Assembly (NCBI GenBank): GCA_965603725.1
Contig: CBFDEC010000012.1
Location: 13,758 to 77,757, forward strand
Reading direction: 5' to 3'
Length of the DNA stretch: 64,000 nt
From: JAGGSN01 sp965603725
Lineage (GTDB): Bacteria; Zixibacteria; MSB-5A5; UBA10806; 4484-95
The number at the start of each line of letters is the position of its first letter. The stretch's first letter is position 1. The notes under the pieces were generated by a model. The model saw only the letters and a list, made by a program, of their open reading frames with translations. It was not told where the DNA came from and ran no database searches. Both the position numbers and the translations under genes were made by a program. Below, one piece after another: positions 27,056 through 35,133 of the stretch.

Positions 27056-27565
27056 ATGAAATAAAAATATATCGAGAGTTAATCAACGGGTGGGTCGATA
27101 ACGAGAAAAAGATTACCTGCGGCGAGGAGATGTCAAAAAAATATATAAAAGTAATGATGAAGCGCTGGCGCTATTTATATGACCTTTGTGCCTTTCTCAA
27201 ACCCGATAATTCTATTGATGTTCTTGATGTGGGTAGAAGTTATTTTTCGCAAATGCTGTCGGGTTATTATAAAAATGTGACCACTCTTGGTCTCGATTTG
27301 GCGGATGACGGTGGACACAGGGAACTCGATGAATGCAATCTTGAACACATTGTATTTGGACTGTATCCTTCACCAGTATAAAAATTTCTTTACTCATGCA
27401 GGATTAGATTTTTATATGAAATTGTCAGAAAAGCTGTTTTCGTTTGTAACGGCGTTTGTTCCATCATGGAAGAATCAGCAGATAATAGTGTTTAGAAAAG
27501 GTCCAGTAGCGAATACCGTAAAGCTGGATAATATTGCAAAAAGGCGGGAGGTTATTTGGACATAA
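27052..27565 (+). pseudogene. Broken SAM-dependent methyltransferase
   Basis: The first frame (ATG 27052) encodes an N-terminal helical part and the SAM motif IDVLDVGRSYFSQML, then DLADDGGHRELDE, and stops at 27379-27381 after nonsense residues. A second frame carries what looks like the methyltransferase C terminus (ILHQYKNFFTHAGLDFYMK to REVIWT), ending at 27565. The middle of the domain, which should carry the post-I motifs, is missing. An internal deletion with frame change explains this best. The start is still coupled to the upstream glycosyltransferase by ATGA. Confidence 0.72.
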
Positions 27566-27662
27566 AAAACGATGCGGTACCAACTGCCTGGAAAATTAGC
27601 TGTTAATTTATAAGCTTTTTATATGAGCCGATAAGCAGCGTAATCAGAGGGAATTTAAACAA

Positions 27663-29264
27663 ATGCCGCAAACATTGAATAAAAGCAGGAACGAATTAAC
27701 AATTATACCCAGACTCCAGCTATCACAATCACCTGTATTCAGCCGGTCAAGTGACACATACGATGTTAAATTCTATGGCAATATCTACAATCTTTACATA
27801 ATAGAAGAATTTGATTTTTCACAGTTTGATAAGCAGAGATTTATTGGGTTTTTAAACAATATCAGCGGTTTTTTTCTTGTCATTTTTGAGGATAAGACCA
27901 CCGGTATAAAATACCTGGCCAACGATATTTTCGGCAATTTCCGGGTGTATCATTATGAAGATAAATCTGCTTTATGGATTTCTGATGACTGGCAGAAGAT
28001 TGTAAATAAAGTCAAAGATGACCACGGCAAGCTGGTCATCGATGAAAATGAAAAATATTACTTTTCAAGGCACCATTATACATCCGGCGGCCGCACTTTT
28101 GTAAAATACGTTGATAAAATGCTTCCGGCATCAATTTATACAATAAGCGCTGAAGGACTTGATAAAGAGATATACTTTAGGAAGGATATTGTAAAGCGCA
28201 ATGATGACAGCTGCTACTGTCAGAGAAATTATGAACTGATTTCCGAAAATATTCAAAAAGCTGTTATGCCAAATCGTAAAAACATGCTCCTGTTTTCAGG
28301 AGGAGTCGATTCAACATACCTGGCCCTGATTCTTAAAGAACTCGGCATATCGTTTAAACCTGTATTTCTGCAATATACATCGCTTTGTAAAGGCAACATT
28401 GTTGATTATTACAAAGCGCAAGCGGTTTCATCTCGGCTCGGACTAAAGATGTTGATAATTAAGACGGCGATTGAATCCGACTTTGAAGTATTACAGCGAG
28501 CGGTTAAACATCATATGTTTGATAAGGCAGTTATATCGCCAATTGATTATGGGCTGAAAACGCTTCGCAATCAGTATGGTCCCTGCAATATCATAGACGG
28601 TCAATCATCGGACAGTATTTACTGCTGGGGAGCATCGGATAAAACAGTTGGCTGTGCTATCCTGCGGTTTCTAACATCGAAATATTACTTCGCCATTCCT
28701 CCTATAGGCAGATATATTTTTTCAAAAGCTGCCAGGGTTGCTTTCAAGCATAAATGGAATATAAAGTTCGATTTTGAAATCCCATTTAAAGACTCTGACT
28801 ACTGGGCGGGGCTTTTAGACCCGCAATGGTATCTGCCTGTAATTCATACAGGCCATGATATGACAGAATATCGTGAATATATCGCCGAAATTGCCGGGCA
28901 TATTGCGGAGATACTTAAATATGACCTTGAAGTTGTTCAAATGTATATGAAGCTGATGTTTTTACAGGGACCCGACAATCTCTGGTGTATCGAATCGGCT
29001 GATGAGTACGGTCACAATATTATTCTTCCATTCGTAGATTCAAGAATAGTGTATCTCAGGATGCAATATCAGAATGATTTGAAAAATATTTTTCATCCAC
29101 GATATGTACTTGAGAAATTTTTGCTGAAACGATTCAAATTTGATGCTCGGATTATTAAAAATGCTCGTAAAAAGTGTAATGAAAATATTGATGAAAAAGA
29201 ATACAACCTTGCCGTGAGAGATGTTTACAAACAATGGGATCAAATTTCCTCAGAACTTTTATAG
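27663..29264 (+). CDS. Asparagine-synthase-like amidotransferase lacking the Cys nucleophile
   Basis: A 533-residue protein. The C-terminal domain has the ATP-pyrophosphatase PP-loop LLFSGGVDSTYLALIL (SGGVDS at 212-217) and a later DGQSSDSIYCWG block, both as in AsnB. The N-terminal 160 residues resemble the glutaminase domain, but the Cys that must follow the initiator Met is absent and the chain begins MPQTLN. It may therefore use free ammonia or another amine. Asn-synthase-like proteins in glycan loci amidate uronic acids; that is the most likely role here. The end overlaps the flippase gene by 31 bp. Confidence 0.8.
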   Translation: MPQTLNKSRNELTIIPRLQLSQSPVFSRSSDTYDVKFYGNIYNLYIIEEFDFSQFDKQRFIGFLNNISGFFLVIFEDKTTGIKYLANDIFGNFRVYHYEDKSALWISDDWQKIVNKVKDDHGKLVIDENEKYYFSRHHYTSGGRTFVKYVDKMLPASIYTISAEGLDKEIYFRKDIVKRNDDSCYCQRNYELISENIQKAVMPNRKNMLLFSGGVDSTYLALILKELGISFKPVFLQYTSLCKGNIVDYYKAQAVSSRLGLKMLIIKTAIESDFEVLQRAVKHHMFDKAVISPIDYGLKTLRNQYGPCNIIDGQSSDSIYCWGASDKTVGCAILRFLTSKYYFAIPPIGRYIFSKAARVAFKHKWNIKFDFEIPFKDSDYWAGLLDPQWYLPVIHTGHDMTEYREYIAEIAGHIAEILKYDLEVVQMYMKLMFLQGPDNLWCIESADEYGHNIILPFVDSRIVYLRMQYQNDLKNIFHPRYVLEKFLLKRFKFDARIIKNARKKCNENIDEKEYNLAVRDVYKQWDQISSELL

Positions 29265-30529
29265 GTCATTTATCATTATCGGTATTAGCGCCTGCTATCA
29301 GGTTTGCGCTCAGTTTTACACAGGTTATGATATTATCCAAGTATCTGCCTGTTGAAATGTACGGCGCCTGGTCGCTATTCATAAGCATATCGATGCTAAT
29401 ATTAATATTTTCTTCGTTTAATCTCATGTATGCATCTATTATTATCCTCACCGGCAAAGAGCCTGACGACCAGAAGAAAGACATATCCTCAGTTGTGATT
29501 ACTAAATTAACTTTCACGATAGTAGTATATTCAGGTTTTGCATTATATATCTATTTCAAACAGATTTTCAGTCTGCCCGTAATTGGTCTGTTGGGTACGG
29601 TCCTGTTATTCCAGACATTAAACAACATGGTTTTCGGGTTTTCCAAAGCGCTGCTCTTATTGAAAAGGCAGGTTTTGTTTTTGTTAGTCGAGAGCATATT
29701 AATTATTGCCTCTATTTCTATCAGCTGCTATGTGTTGTCGGGCGGACTTTACGGCGTAATGTATGCTTTTCTAATAGCGGAAAGCCTGGCGGCTTCATTC
29801 GGCATATATTTGATGAAAGATTATATAAAATTTTCAAAATATAATTTTAAAACGGTGAAAAAATATCTGGCTATTGGGCTGCCTCTTTTACCTTTTGCCT
29901 TTTCTGCTATGATAGTAAGGTCGCTTGTTCCTTTTCTTATTAAACTTTATTATGGTTTTGAGGCGGTAGCGTATTACAGCGTCGCTCAAAAGGTGGCGAT
30001 AATTTCGACTATCCCCATTATTATTTTGGAAAATATATATGGTCAATATATTAAAAAAAGCAAGCTGGAGGCACAGTTTTCAGGTGTAAAGAACACATTA
30101 CGGATGTTTATTTCTATCTACTTAGCCATGGCGGTTCCGATTTTTATTATTCTCTGCCTGTTCGGAAAATATATTATCGTTTTGGTCAGCACGGAGAATT
30201 ATCTTTCCTCTTATGAATTGATGCTTTTACTGGTAATTGTCAACATTATAATCAGTATAACGGCAATTTTTGCAGCGGTTTTTGCGGTGTATGAACGCAC
30301 AAAGAATATCGGCCTGATATGGGTGGGCGTCCTCGTTTTATATATTCTTATGAATCAGGTCCTGGTTCCCAGGTTCGGGCTTATGGGAATCGGTTATTCG
30401 CTTATAATATCTTTCATGATAGGGTTGATACTGGTTATTATGGCAACTTTCAGACTGGAAAGGTCTCAACGATCGGAGCCGGCAAAACTCACAGTTCATA
30501 CGAGGCAGACGGCAAAATCGTTAAATTAA
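29234..30529 (+). CDS. Wzx-type polysaccharide flippase
   Basis: A 431-residue protein with about twelve hydrophobic segments and no large soluble domain, as in the MATE-like polysaccharide transporter superfamily. The N terminus (VMILSKYLPVEMYGAWSLFIS) and the middle (GLPLLPFAFSAMIVRSLVPF) match the O-antigen flippase pattern. It should move the finished lipid-linked repeat unit to the periplasm for the Wzy-like protein at 20109-21401. Confidence 0.88.
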   Translation: MGSNFLRTFIGHLSLSVLAPAIRFALSFTQVMILSKYLPVEMYGAWSLFISISMLILIFSSFNLMYASIIILTGKEPDDQKKDISSVVITKLTFTIVVYSGFALYIYFKQIFSLPVIGLLGTVLLFQTLNNMVFGFSKALLLLKRQVLFLLVESILIIASISISCYVLSGGLYGVMYAFLIAESLAASFGIYLMKDYIKFSKYNFKTVKKYLAIGLPLLPFAFSAMIVRSLVPFLIKLYYGFEAVAYYSVAQKVAIISTIPIIILENIYGQYIKKSKLEAQFSGVKNTLRMFISIYLAMAVPIFIILCLFGKYIIVLVSTENYLSSYELMLLLVIVNIIISITAIFAAVFAVYERTKNIGLIWVGVLVLYILMNQVLVPRFGLMGIGYSLIISFMIGLILVIMATFRLERSQRSEPAKLTVHTRQTAKSLN

Positions 30530-30606
30530 TTGAGCAAGTATTTTACTTTATAATACTCTCTAACTGCCGATTAAATAAATGATTAGAACTGTTTCGAGAT
30601 AAGATT

Positions 30607-31740
30607 ATGAGGCAAAACAAACAGGGCAAGATTACTTATAAGACCAAAAGCGATAGCGGATTAGATCGTCATAATAGCTGTCTGGCTGTTGATGGTGATA
30701 AAGGTATGGAGATAAATATTTTCGATCTTGCCAGTCTTTTTTTAAACAGGAAAAAATGGATTGTCTCAATTGTCGGAATTGTGACAATCTTGACTGTAAT
30801 AATAGTCATGCAGCTGCCGGAAATGTACAGATCCACAGCCTCGATTTTGCCCTCCGGCCCGCAGGACAAGATAGCCGTATTAAAAAGCATTGCGGGATTC
30901 AGCAACATATCCAGTAAATATGAGAACTCATCTGAACTGTTCCCGGATATCCTGGGATCTCAGTTGATTCTCGGCAGGGTTTCTCAAAAGCGATTTGAAT
31001 TCAATGCCGGTTCTCTAAAAATGAACATGAGACTGGCAGATTATTTTGGCGTCTCGAATCCGGAACTGCTAAAACAGGCGCTGGCAAATATAACACGCAT
31101 AAGCGCTGATAAAAAAACCGGCATTATTCATATTTCGGTTGAGACAAAATACCCGGGATTATCACAAGCTATAGTAGGCGAATACTTAAGCGAACTTGAT
31201 TATTTCAACCTGCATCGCAACAAATCAAAGGCAAAAGAAAATGCAGAATATTTAGCCCGGCAACTTGCCGGGAGCGAAAGAGAACTTAACTTAGCTGAGA
31301 AGAAACTCGAAGAATTTCAAAAAGCTAACCGGGACTGGTATAAAAGCACTCATCCTGAAATTGCCACAATGATTTCTCGTTTGAAGCGGGATATTGAAAT
31401 AAAAAAACAAAAATATGTTTACCTTTCACAGGAGCATCAAATTGCGAACCTGGACGTTCAAAAGGACATGCCTATTGTGCGTATCCTTGATGCGCCCTCT
31501 CTACCGCTTTTGAAATCGGGACCAAAGCGGCGATTGATAACAATACTCTCCTTTATGGTATCGCTTATGGGAGTACTGCTGGCAATTGTAACCATCGAAT
31601 ATCTTAAGACGAAGAGCGTTGGAAGTGAAAAAGAGTCCTATGAAAACTTTTGTGAAGAGCTAAGAACAATTCCCCTGGTTAACCGCGTTTTTGAAAAAAA
31701 CATCGAGAAAAACGAGGTAAAGATAGATAATCCCGTATAA
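30607..31740 (+). CDS. Wzz-like chain-length determinant (PCP)
   Basis: A 377-residue polysaccharide co-polymerase. It has a short cytoplasmic N terminus, a first membrane segment at about residues 53-71 (IVSIVGIVTILTVIIVM), and a periplasmic domain with a long coiled-coil stretch (LAGSERELNLAEKKLEEFQK). A second membrane segment lies near 315-333 after the Pro-rich DAPSLPLLKSGPKRR motif, which is diagnostic of Wzz. No C-terminal tyrosine kinase is fused. It sets glycan length with the Wzy-like polymerase. Confidence 0.9.
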   Translation: MRQNKQGKITYKTKSDSGLDRHNSCLAVDGDKGMEINIFDLASLFLNRKKWIVSIVGIVTILTVIIVMQLPEMYRSTASILPSGPQDKIAVLKSIAGFSNISSKYENSSELFPDILGSQLILGRVSQKRFEFNAGSLKMNMRLADYFGVSNPELLKQALANITRISADKKTGIIHISVETKYPGLSQAIVGEYLSELDYFNLHRNKSKAKENAEYLARQLAGSERELNLAEKKLEEFQKANRDWYKSTHPEIATMISRLKRDIEIKKQKYVYLSQEHQIANLDVQKDMPIVRILDAPSLPLLKSGPKRRLITILSFMVSLMGVLLAIVTIEYLKTKSVGSEKESYENFCEELRTIPLVNRVFEKNIEKNEVKIDNPV

Positions 31741-31863
31741 TCTATAAACGCCGTAATATCATAAAAGCGGATTTAATGTTCATAATCATTAAATCTCTAA
31801 AATCACTTATAAAAATGCCGATTAAATTAATGAAACGGTCATCAAATCACGGAGGTTGATAAA

Positions 31864-32454
31864 TTGACAAAAAATGGCTTTCGCGGCTTTGAGGAAATTG
31901 CCAGGACAGGCAATACAGATCAAAACCTTGATAACGTCGGTAATAATGCTGTTCTTAGTGATATTACAAAAGCAGTAGATAACATTTCCGACAAAATTAA
32001 TCTTCTTGCCTTAAACACGGTGATTGAGAATACCAGAACAGGCGCTAAGGAAAGCGGGCTGGCCGAGATTTCCGCTCAGGTAAGCAAGCTTGCCGAACAT
32101 GTTTCCGGGGCTGTCAAAGATATTGCCGATATTGTTAAAGATGTTCAAACTGATATCGAGTCTACTAATGGCAGGCTTGATGATTCAAAGAAAAATCTCG
32201 ATTTCCAAAAAATGCTGGCACATAAAATTATGATTTCACTGAGCGAAATATTTGAATCAATTGAAAAATCCCAGGAGATAATAAATCAGATCACAACCAC
32301 TCCCGCAGAGACGCCTGCCGCAGTTGGGAATGAATCGGGCGTTAATGACAGAAAAAGTCCGGGTATTTCGATCAGCGCCGGTCACAAAACCGCTCAGGAA
32401 CTTAACCAGCATGTTGATGAATTACGATTTTTAGTTAACAGTTTCAAGCTTTAA
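31864..32454 (+). CDS. Small soluble protein derived from an MCP signalling helix bundle
   Basis: A 196-residue, highly helical protein. The segment DKINLLALNTVIENTRTG, then LAEISAQVSKLAEHVSG, matches the hairpin tip of chemoreceptor signalling domains (normally NLLALNAAIEAARAGE...EVRKLAE). Some receptor-contact residues are changed and there is no sensor, membrane segment or HAMP domain. The start is a TTG with GGAGG 9 bp upstream. It may be a stand-alone coiled-coil regulator or a decayed receptor. Nothing ties it to a chemotaxis operon; it follows the wzz-like gene by 120 bp. Confidence 0.65.
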   Translation: MTKNGFRGFEEIARTGNTDQNLDNVGNNAVLSDITKAVDNISDKINLLALNTVIENTRTGAKESGLAEISAQVSKLAEHVSGAVKDIADIVKDVQTDIESTNGRLDDSKKNLDFQKMLAHKIMISLSEIFESIEKSQEIINQITTTPAETPAAVGNESGVNDRKSPGISISAGHKTAQELNQHVDELRFLVNSFKL

Positions 32455-32592
32455 GCTGGCGTTGCTGATCGTATCAATATCCCTATCCCGAATTATTCAT
32501 TAAATCTATTATCTCATTAAAAATTAGCTTTTAATCCTTTGGCTAATAATATGATAGAAATAATGTCAGGAGTCCATTAAAGATACAGAGTA

Positions 32593-32682
32593 TTTTTGTG
32601 CTGTCGGAAGTTTCTTCTGACAGCCCTGGCAGAAGTCCGCCTATGGCGGATGCCAGCATGTGCTAAGATTTGTGAATAATGC
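32593..32682. repeat. Interspersed repeat C, copy 3
   Basis: The same order as copy 2: a TGTCGGAAG/CTTCTGACA hairpin, the nested CTGGCA and TCCGCCTATGGCGGA palindrome, and the tail TGCTAAGATTTGTGAATAAT. It lies between the MCP-like gene and the left direct repeat of the DUF3800 cassette, in a 420-bp stretch without genes. Confidence 0.8.
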
Positions 32683-32719
32683 GGGCTATGTGAATAGATT
32701 GTGGCGTATTGCGAGCATG

Positions 32720-32829
32720 AAAAATATCCCCATTTGTCTAATATGGGCTTTCATAAAGACTTACATTAATTGTCTCGGTGTGGAAAACTTATGATAACTT
32801 GTTAATCGAATGTGGTTGCATTATTACGG
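32720..32829. repeat. 110-bp direct repeat, left copy (DUF3800 cassette)
   Basis: It matches 33771-33880 at about 103 of 110 positions with no gaps; the last 30 or so bases are nearly identical. Both copies end in GCATTATTACGG a short distance upstream of a start codon (DUF3800 here, coaBC at the right copy). It is therefore probably a duplicate of the coaBC leader or promoter region, though no clear -35/-10 pair can be assigned. Confidence 0.9.
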
Positions 32830-32841
32830 GGAATGTAATAG

Positions 32842-32868
32842 TTAAATAAACGGTTGAATTATTTAACA
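32842..32868 (+). promoter_or_regulatory. Perfect 9-bp hairpin ahead of the DUF3800 start
   Basis: GTTAAATAA and TTATTTAAC are perfectly complementary around a 9-base loop. The right arm ends just before the AAGG ribosome site of the DUF3800 gene. It could be an operator for a dimeric repressor or an mRNA hairpin limiting translation. It is absent from the coaBC leader. Confidence 0.5.
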
Positions 32869-32878
32869 AGGTTTGTTT

Positions 32879-33667
32879 ATGCAGGAACCGGTCAAAAGTA
32901 AAAATTATTATTTTGTAGATGAATCAGGGGATCCGACTTTTTATAATAGGAATGGAACCCTAATTGTTGGGGAAGAGGGGTGCTCCAAAATATTGATAAT
33001 GGGTTTCATTGAAACCCAGGAGCCACAAGCAATTCGAAAAGAGTTAAAATTACTGAGAAATGATATCGTAAGTGATCCATATCTGACCGGAATACCTTCA
33101 TTAGCCAAAACAAAGATCGCATTTCATGCAAAGGATGATTGTGCCGAAGTCAGACAAGCCGTTTTTAATAAGCTTACAGAACTTGATTTTAAAGCTCAAT
33201 TTGTAGTTGCCAGAAAAATTGAACGAGCTTTTAGAAAACGTTTTGATGGTAAAGAGAATAAATTCTATAACCGTTTAATTTCTACGTTGTTTGAAAATGT
33301 TCTTCATAGATATGAGGAGAGCAGTATCTATTTTGCCAAAAGGGGTTCAAGAAATAGACAAATTCCATTAGAACAAGCAATAAAAAAATCTATTGAAAGT
33401 TTTGAATTAAAATGGAGAACTAAAGTACCTTCATCTATTAAGGTAAAAGTATTTGCTCAGTTGCCATCAGACGAACCATGTTTGCAAGTTATTGATTATA
33501 TGAATTGGGTAGTTTATAGAGCATTTATTAGAAGCGAAATGAGATATTATAAGTTTATAGAATCCAAGGTAAGTCTATTGGTTGATCTATATGATGTAAA
33601 AAACTACCCCAACAATTATTATTCAAAGAAAAATCCATTTGATTGTAAAAACATAAGCCCTGTTTAG
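32879..33667 (+). CDS. DUF3800-domain protein in a repeat-bracketed cassette
   Basis: A 262-residue soluble protein with the family hallmark YYFVDESGDPTF (Asp14, Glu15, Asp18) at its N terminus and later acidic residues. This layout is suspected to form an RNase H-like nuclease site, but the family's biochemistry is not established. AAGG eight bases ahead supports the ATG at 32879; a TTG at 32873 is in frame. Lys-rich and AT-rich composition differs from coaBC. It lies between two 110-bp direct repeats, and its stop codon falls within a structured three-way junction. DUF3800 genes are often found in accessory regions, so a mobile or defence-related role is possible. Confidence 0.85.
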   Translation: MQEPVKSKNYYFVDESGDPTFYNRNGTLIVGEEGCSKILIMGFIETQEPQAIRKELKLLRNDIVSDPYLTGIPSLAKTKIAFHAKDDCAEVRQAVFNKLTELDFKAQFVVARKIERAFRKRFDGKENKFYNRLISTLFENVLHRYEESSIYFAKRGSRNRQIPLEQAIKKSIESFELKWRTKVPSSIKVKVFAQLPSDEPCLQVIDYMNWVVYRAFIRSEMRYYKFIESKVSLLVDLYDVKNYPNNYYSKKNPFDCKNISPV

Positions 33668-33720
33668 GCTAGGCCCCGCTAAGGGGCGCACGGCTTGGAG
33701 CCGACTTTCGCCTAAATAGG
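33659..33720 (+). ncRNA. Compact three-way-junction element at the 3' end of the DUF3800 gene
   Basis: An 11-bp outer stem (CCTGTTTAGGC at 33659-33669 with GCCTAAATAGG at 33710-33720, one G-U pair) encloses two GC-rich hairpins. The first is GCCCC-GCTAA-GGGGC at 33673-33687, the second CGGCT-TGG-AGCCG at 33691-33703. The fold includes the stop codon at 33665-33667. It has no U-run, so it is not a standard terminator. It could be an end structure of a mobile element, an RNA processing or stability element, or a small RNA. Transcription is not shown. Confidence 0.5.
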
Positions 33721-33770
33721 ACCTATATTTATTATACGGTTTAAAAACTAAAAAGTAAACAATATTTTCA

Positions 33771-33880
33771 AAAAATATTCTCATTTGTTTAATATGGGCT
33801 TTCATAAGGACTTACATTAATTATCTCGATGTGGAAAACTTATGATAAGTTGTTAATCGAATGTGGTTGCATTATTACGG
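33771..33880. repeat. 110-bp direct repeat, right copy (coaBC leader)
   Basis: Partner of 32720-32829, 1051 bp away, same orientation. It stands 41 bp ahead of the coaBC start and is presumably the original leader. Differences from the left copy are scattered single substitutions, so the duplication is not brand new. Confidence 0.9.
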
Positions 33881-33921
33881 ATTTTGTCATAAAATTGTGA
33901 TGCATTAATTAGGAGATTGGT

Positions 33922-35133
33922 ATGCAGGGTATTTTAAATAATAAGAAAATTCTCCTTGGTATCTCCGGCGGTATCGCTGCTTTTAAGATTTGCGAACTTT
34001 TGCGGATGCTGGTTAAAGCCGGCGCCAATGTGCGAGTTGTAATGACTCAATCGGCTGCAAAGTTTGTTACTCCGCTGACATTTTCTGCATTAGGCGCCGA
34101 ATCTGTTGCGACCGATATGTGGGATCCCGGCCGCGACTCACTTGAGCATGTAAGCTGGGCCGATTGGGCCGACATCTTCGTGGTAGCTCCGGCAACCGCT
34201 AATATCATCGCCAAGATGGCCGCCGGCATCGCCGATGAGGTGCTGTCCACCCAGCTATTGGCTTATGATGGTCCAAAAATTGTCGTGCCTGCCATGAATG
34301 TTAAGATGTGGCAAAATTTTGCCACTAAGAGAAATGTCGACGAATTGAAAAAGCAGGGGATAGTGTTTATCGGACCGACTAAAGGCCAGCTTGCCAGCCT
34401 TATTACTGCCGAGGGACGGATGGTTGAGCCGAAAGATATATTTGGACAAATCGAACTGAACTTAAAGAACCGTTCTGACCTGGCCGGATATAAAATCCTG
34501 GTAACTGCCGGACCGACTGTTGAACCATTCGATCCGGTAAGGATTATATCTAACAGGTCCTCCGGCAAGATGGGTTATGCCATTGCCCGGGCTTTAATAT
34601 CTCGAGGCGCAGAGGTGATTCTGGTATCGGGACCGGTTGCGTTAGAAGCCCCAGCAAGAGTTGAATTAGTCAATGTTGAGACTGCTGAGCAGATTAAAAA
34701 AGCGGTTGAAAATTATTATAAAAATGTGGATTCAATTATTATGGCAGCCGCAGTTGCCGATTATAGGCCCAAAATTTATTCCCGTCAGAAAATCAAGAAA
34801 ATAGACCGCACCCTGTCTTTGACATTGGTTCAGAATCCTGATATTCTTAAAGGACTCTCTGCGAAAAAAAGAGGGAAAATCCTGATCGGTTTTGCCCTCG
34901 AAACTGAAAATGTTAAGGCGGCGGCTAAAAAGAAGATGCTTGATAAAAAGCTTGATATGATAGTCGCCAACAATCCCACACAAAAAGGTGTGAAATTCGG
35001 CTCTGATTTCAATAAGGCGACGATTTTTGTCAAGGGGGAAAGACCGATCGATTTACCGGTAATGCCGAAAATAGAGCTGGCACATAAAATCCTTGATGAG
35101 CTGGTTAAGTTGCTAAAAAGAAGAAGAAAGTGA
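33922..35133 (+). CDS. coaBC: Bifunctional phosphopantothenoylcysteine synthetase/decarboxylase
   Basis: A 403-residue fusion enzyme making 4'-phosphopantetheine for coenzyme A. The N-terminal FMN-dependent decarboxylase (about 1-185) shows ISGGIAAFKICELLR, the catalytic-His region SLEHVSWADW, and APATANIIAKMAAGIAD, followed by PAMNVKMWQ (usual PAMN). The C-terminal CTP-dependent ligase (about 190-400) shows TAGPTVEPFDPVR, ISNRSSGKMGYAIA and AAAVADYRPK, with VANNPT near the end. It heads an operon-like run with udg and dnaB; the stop overlaps the next ATG by one base. The DUF3800 cassette sits just upstream. Confidence 0.97.
   Translation: MQGILNNKKILLGISGGIAAFKICELLRMLVKAGANVRVVMTQSAAKFVTPLTFSALGAESVATDMWDPGRDSLEHVSWADWADIFVVAPATANIIAKMAAGIADEVLSTQLLAYDGPKIVVPAMNVKMWQNFATKRNVDELKKQGIVFIGPTKGQLASLITAEGRMVEPKDIFGQIELNLKNRSDLAGYKILVTAGPTVEPFDPVRIISNRSSGKMGYAIARALISRGAEVILVSGPVALEAPARVELVNVETAEQIKKAVENYYKNVDSIIMAAAVADYRPKIYSRQKIKKIDRTLSLTLVQNPDILKGLSAKKRGKILIGFALETENVKAAAKKKMLDKKLDMIVANNPTQKGVKFGSDFNKATIFVKGERPIDLPVMPKIELAHKILDELVKLLKRRRK

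Noticed and set aside
31775..31858. 27-codon basic ORF ending in the ribosome site of the MCP-like gene
   Set aside because: No ribosome site of its own and low complexity; a leader peptide cannot be excluded but is not supported.
33659..33720. tRNA-like cloverleaf
   Set aside because: It has only two internal arms, no anticodon loop, no T-loop consensus and no CCA end.
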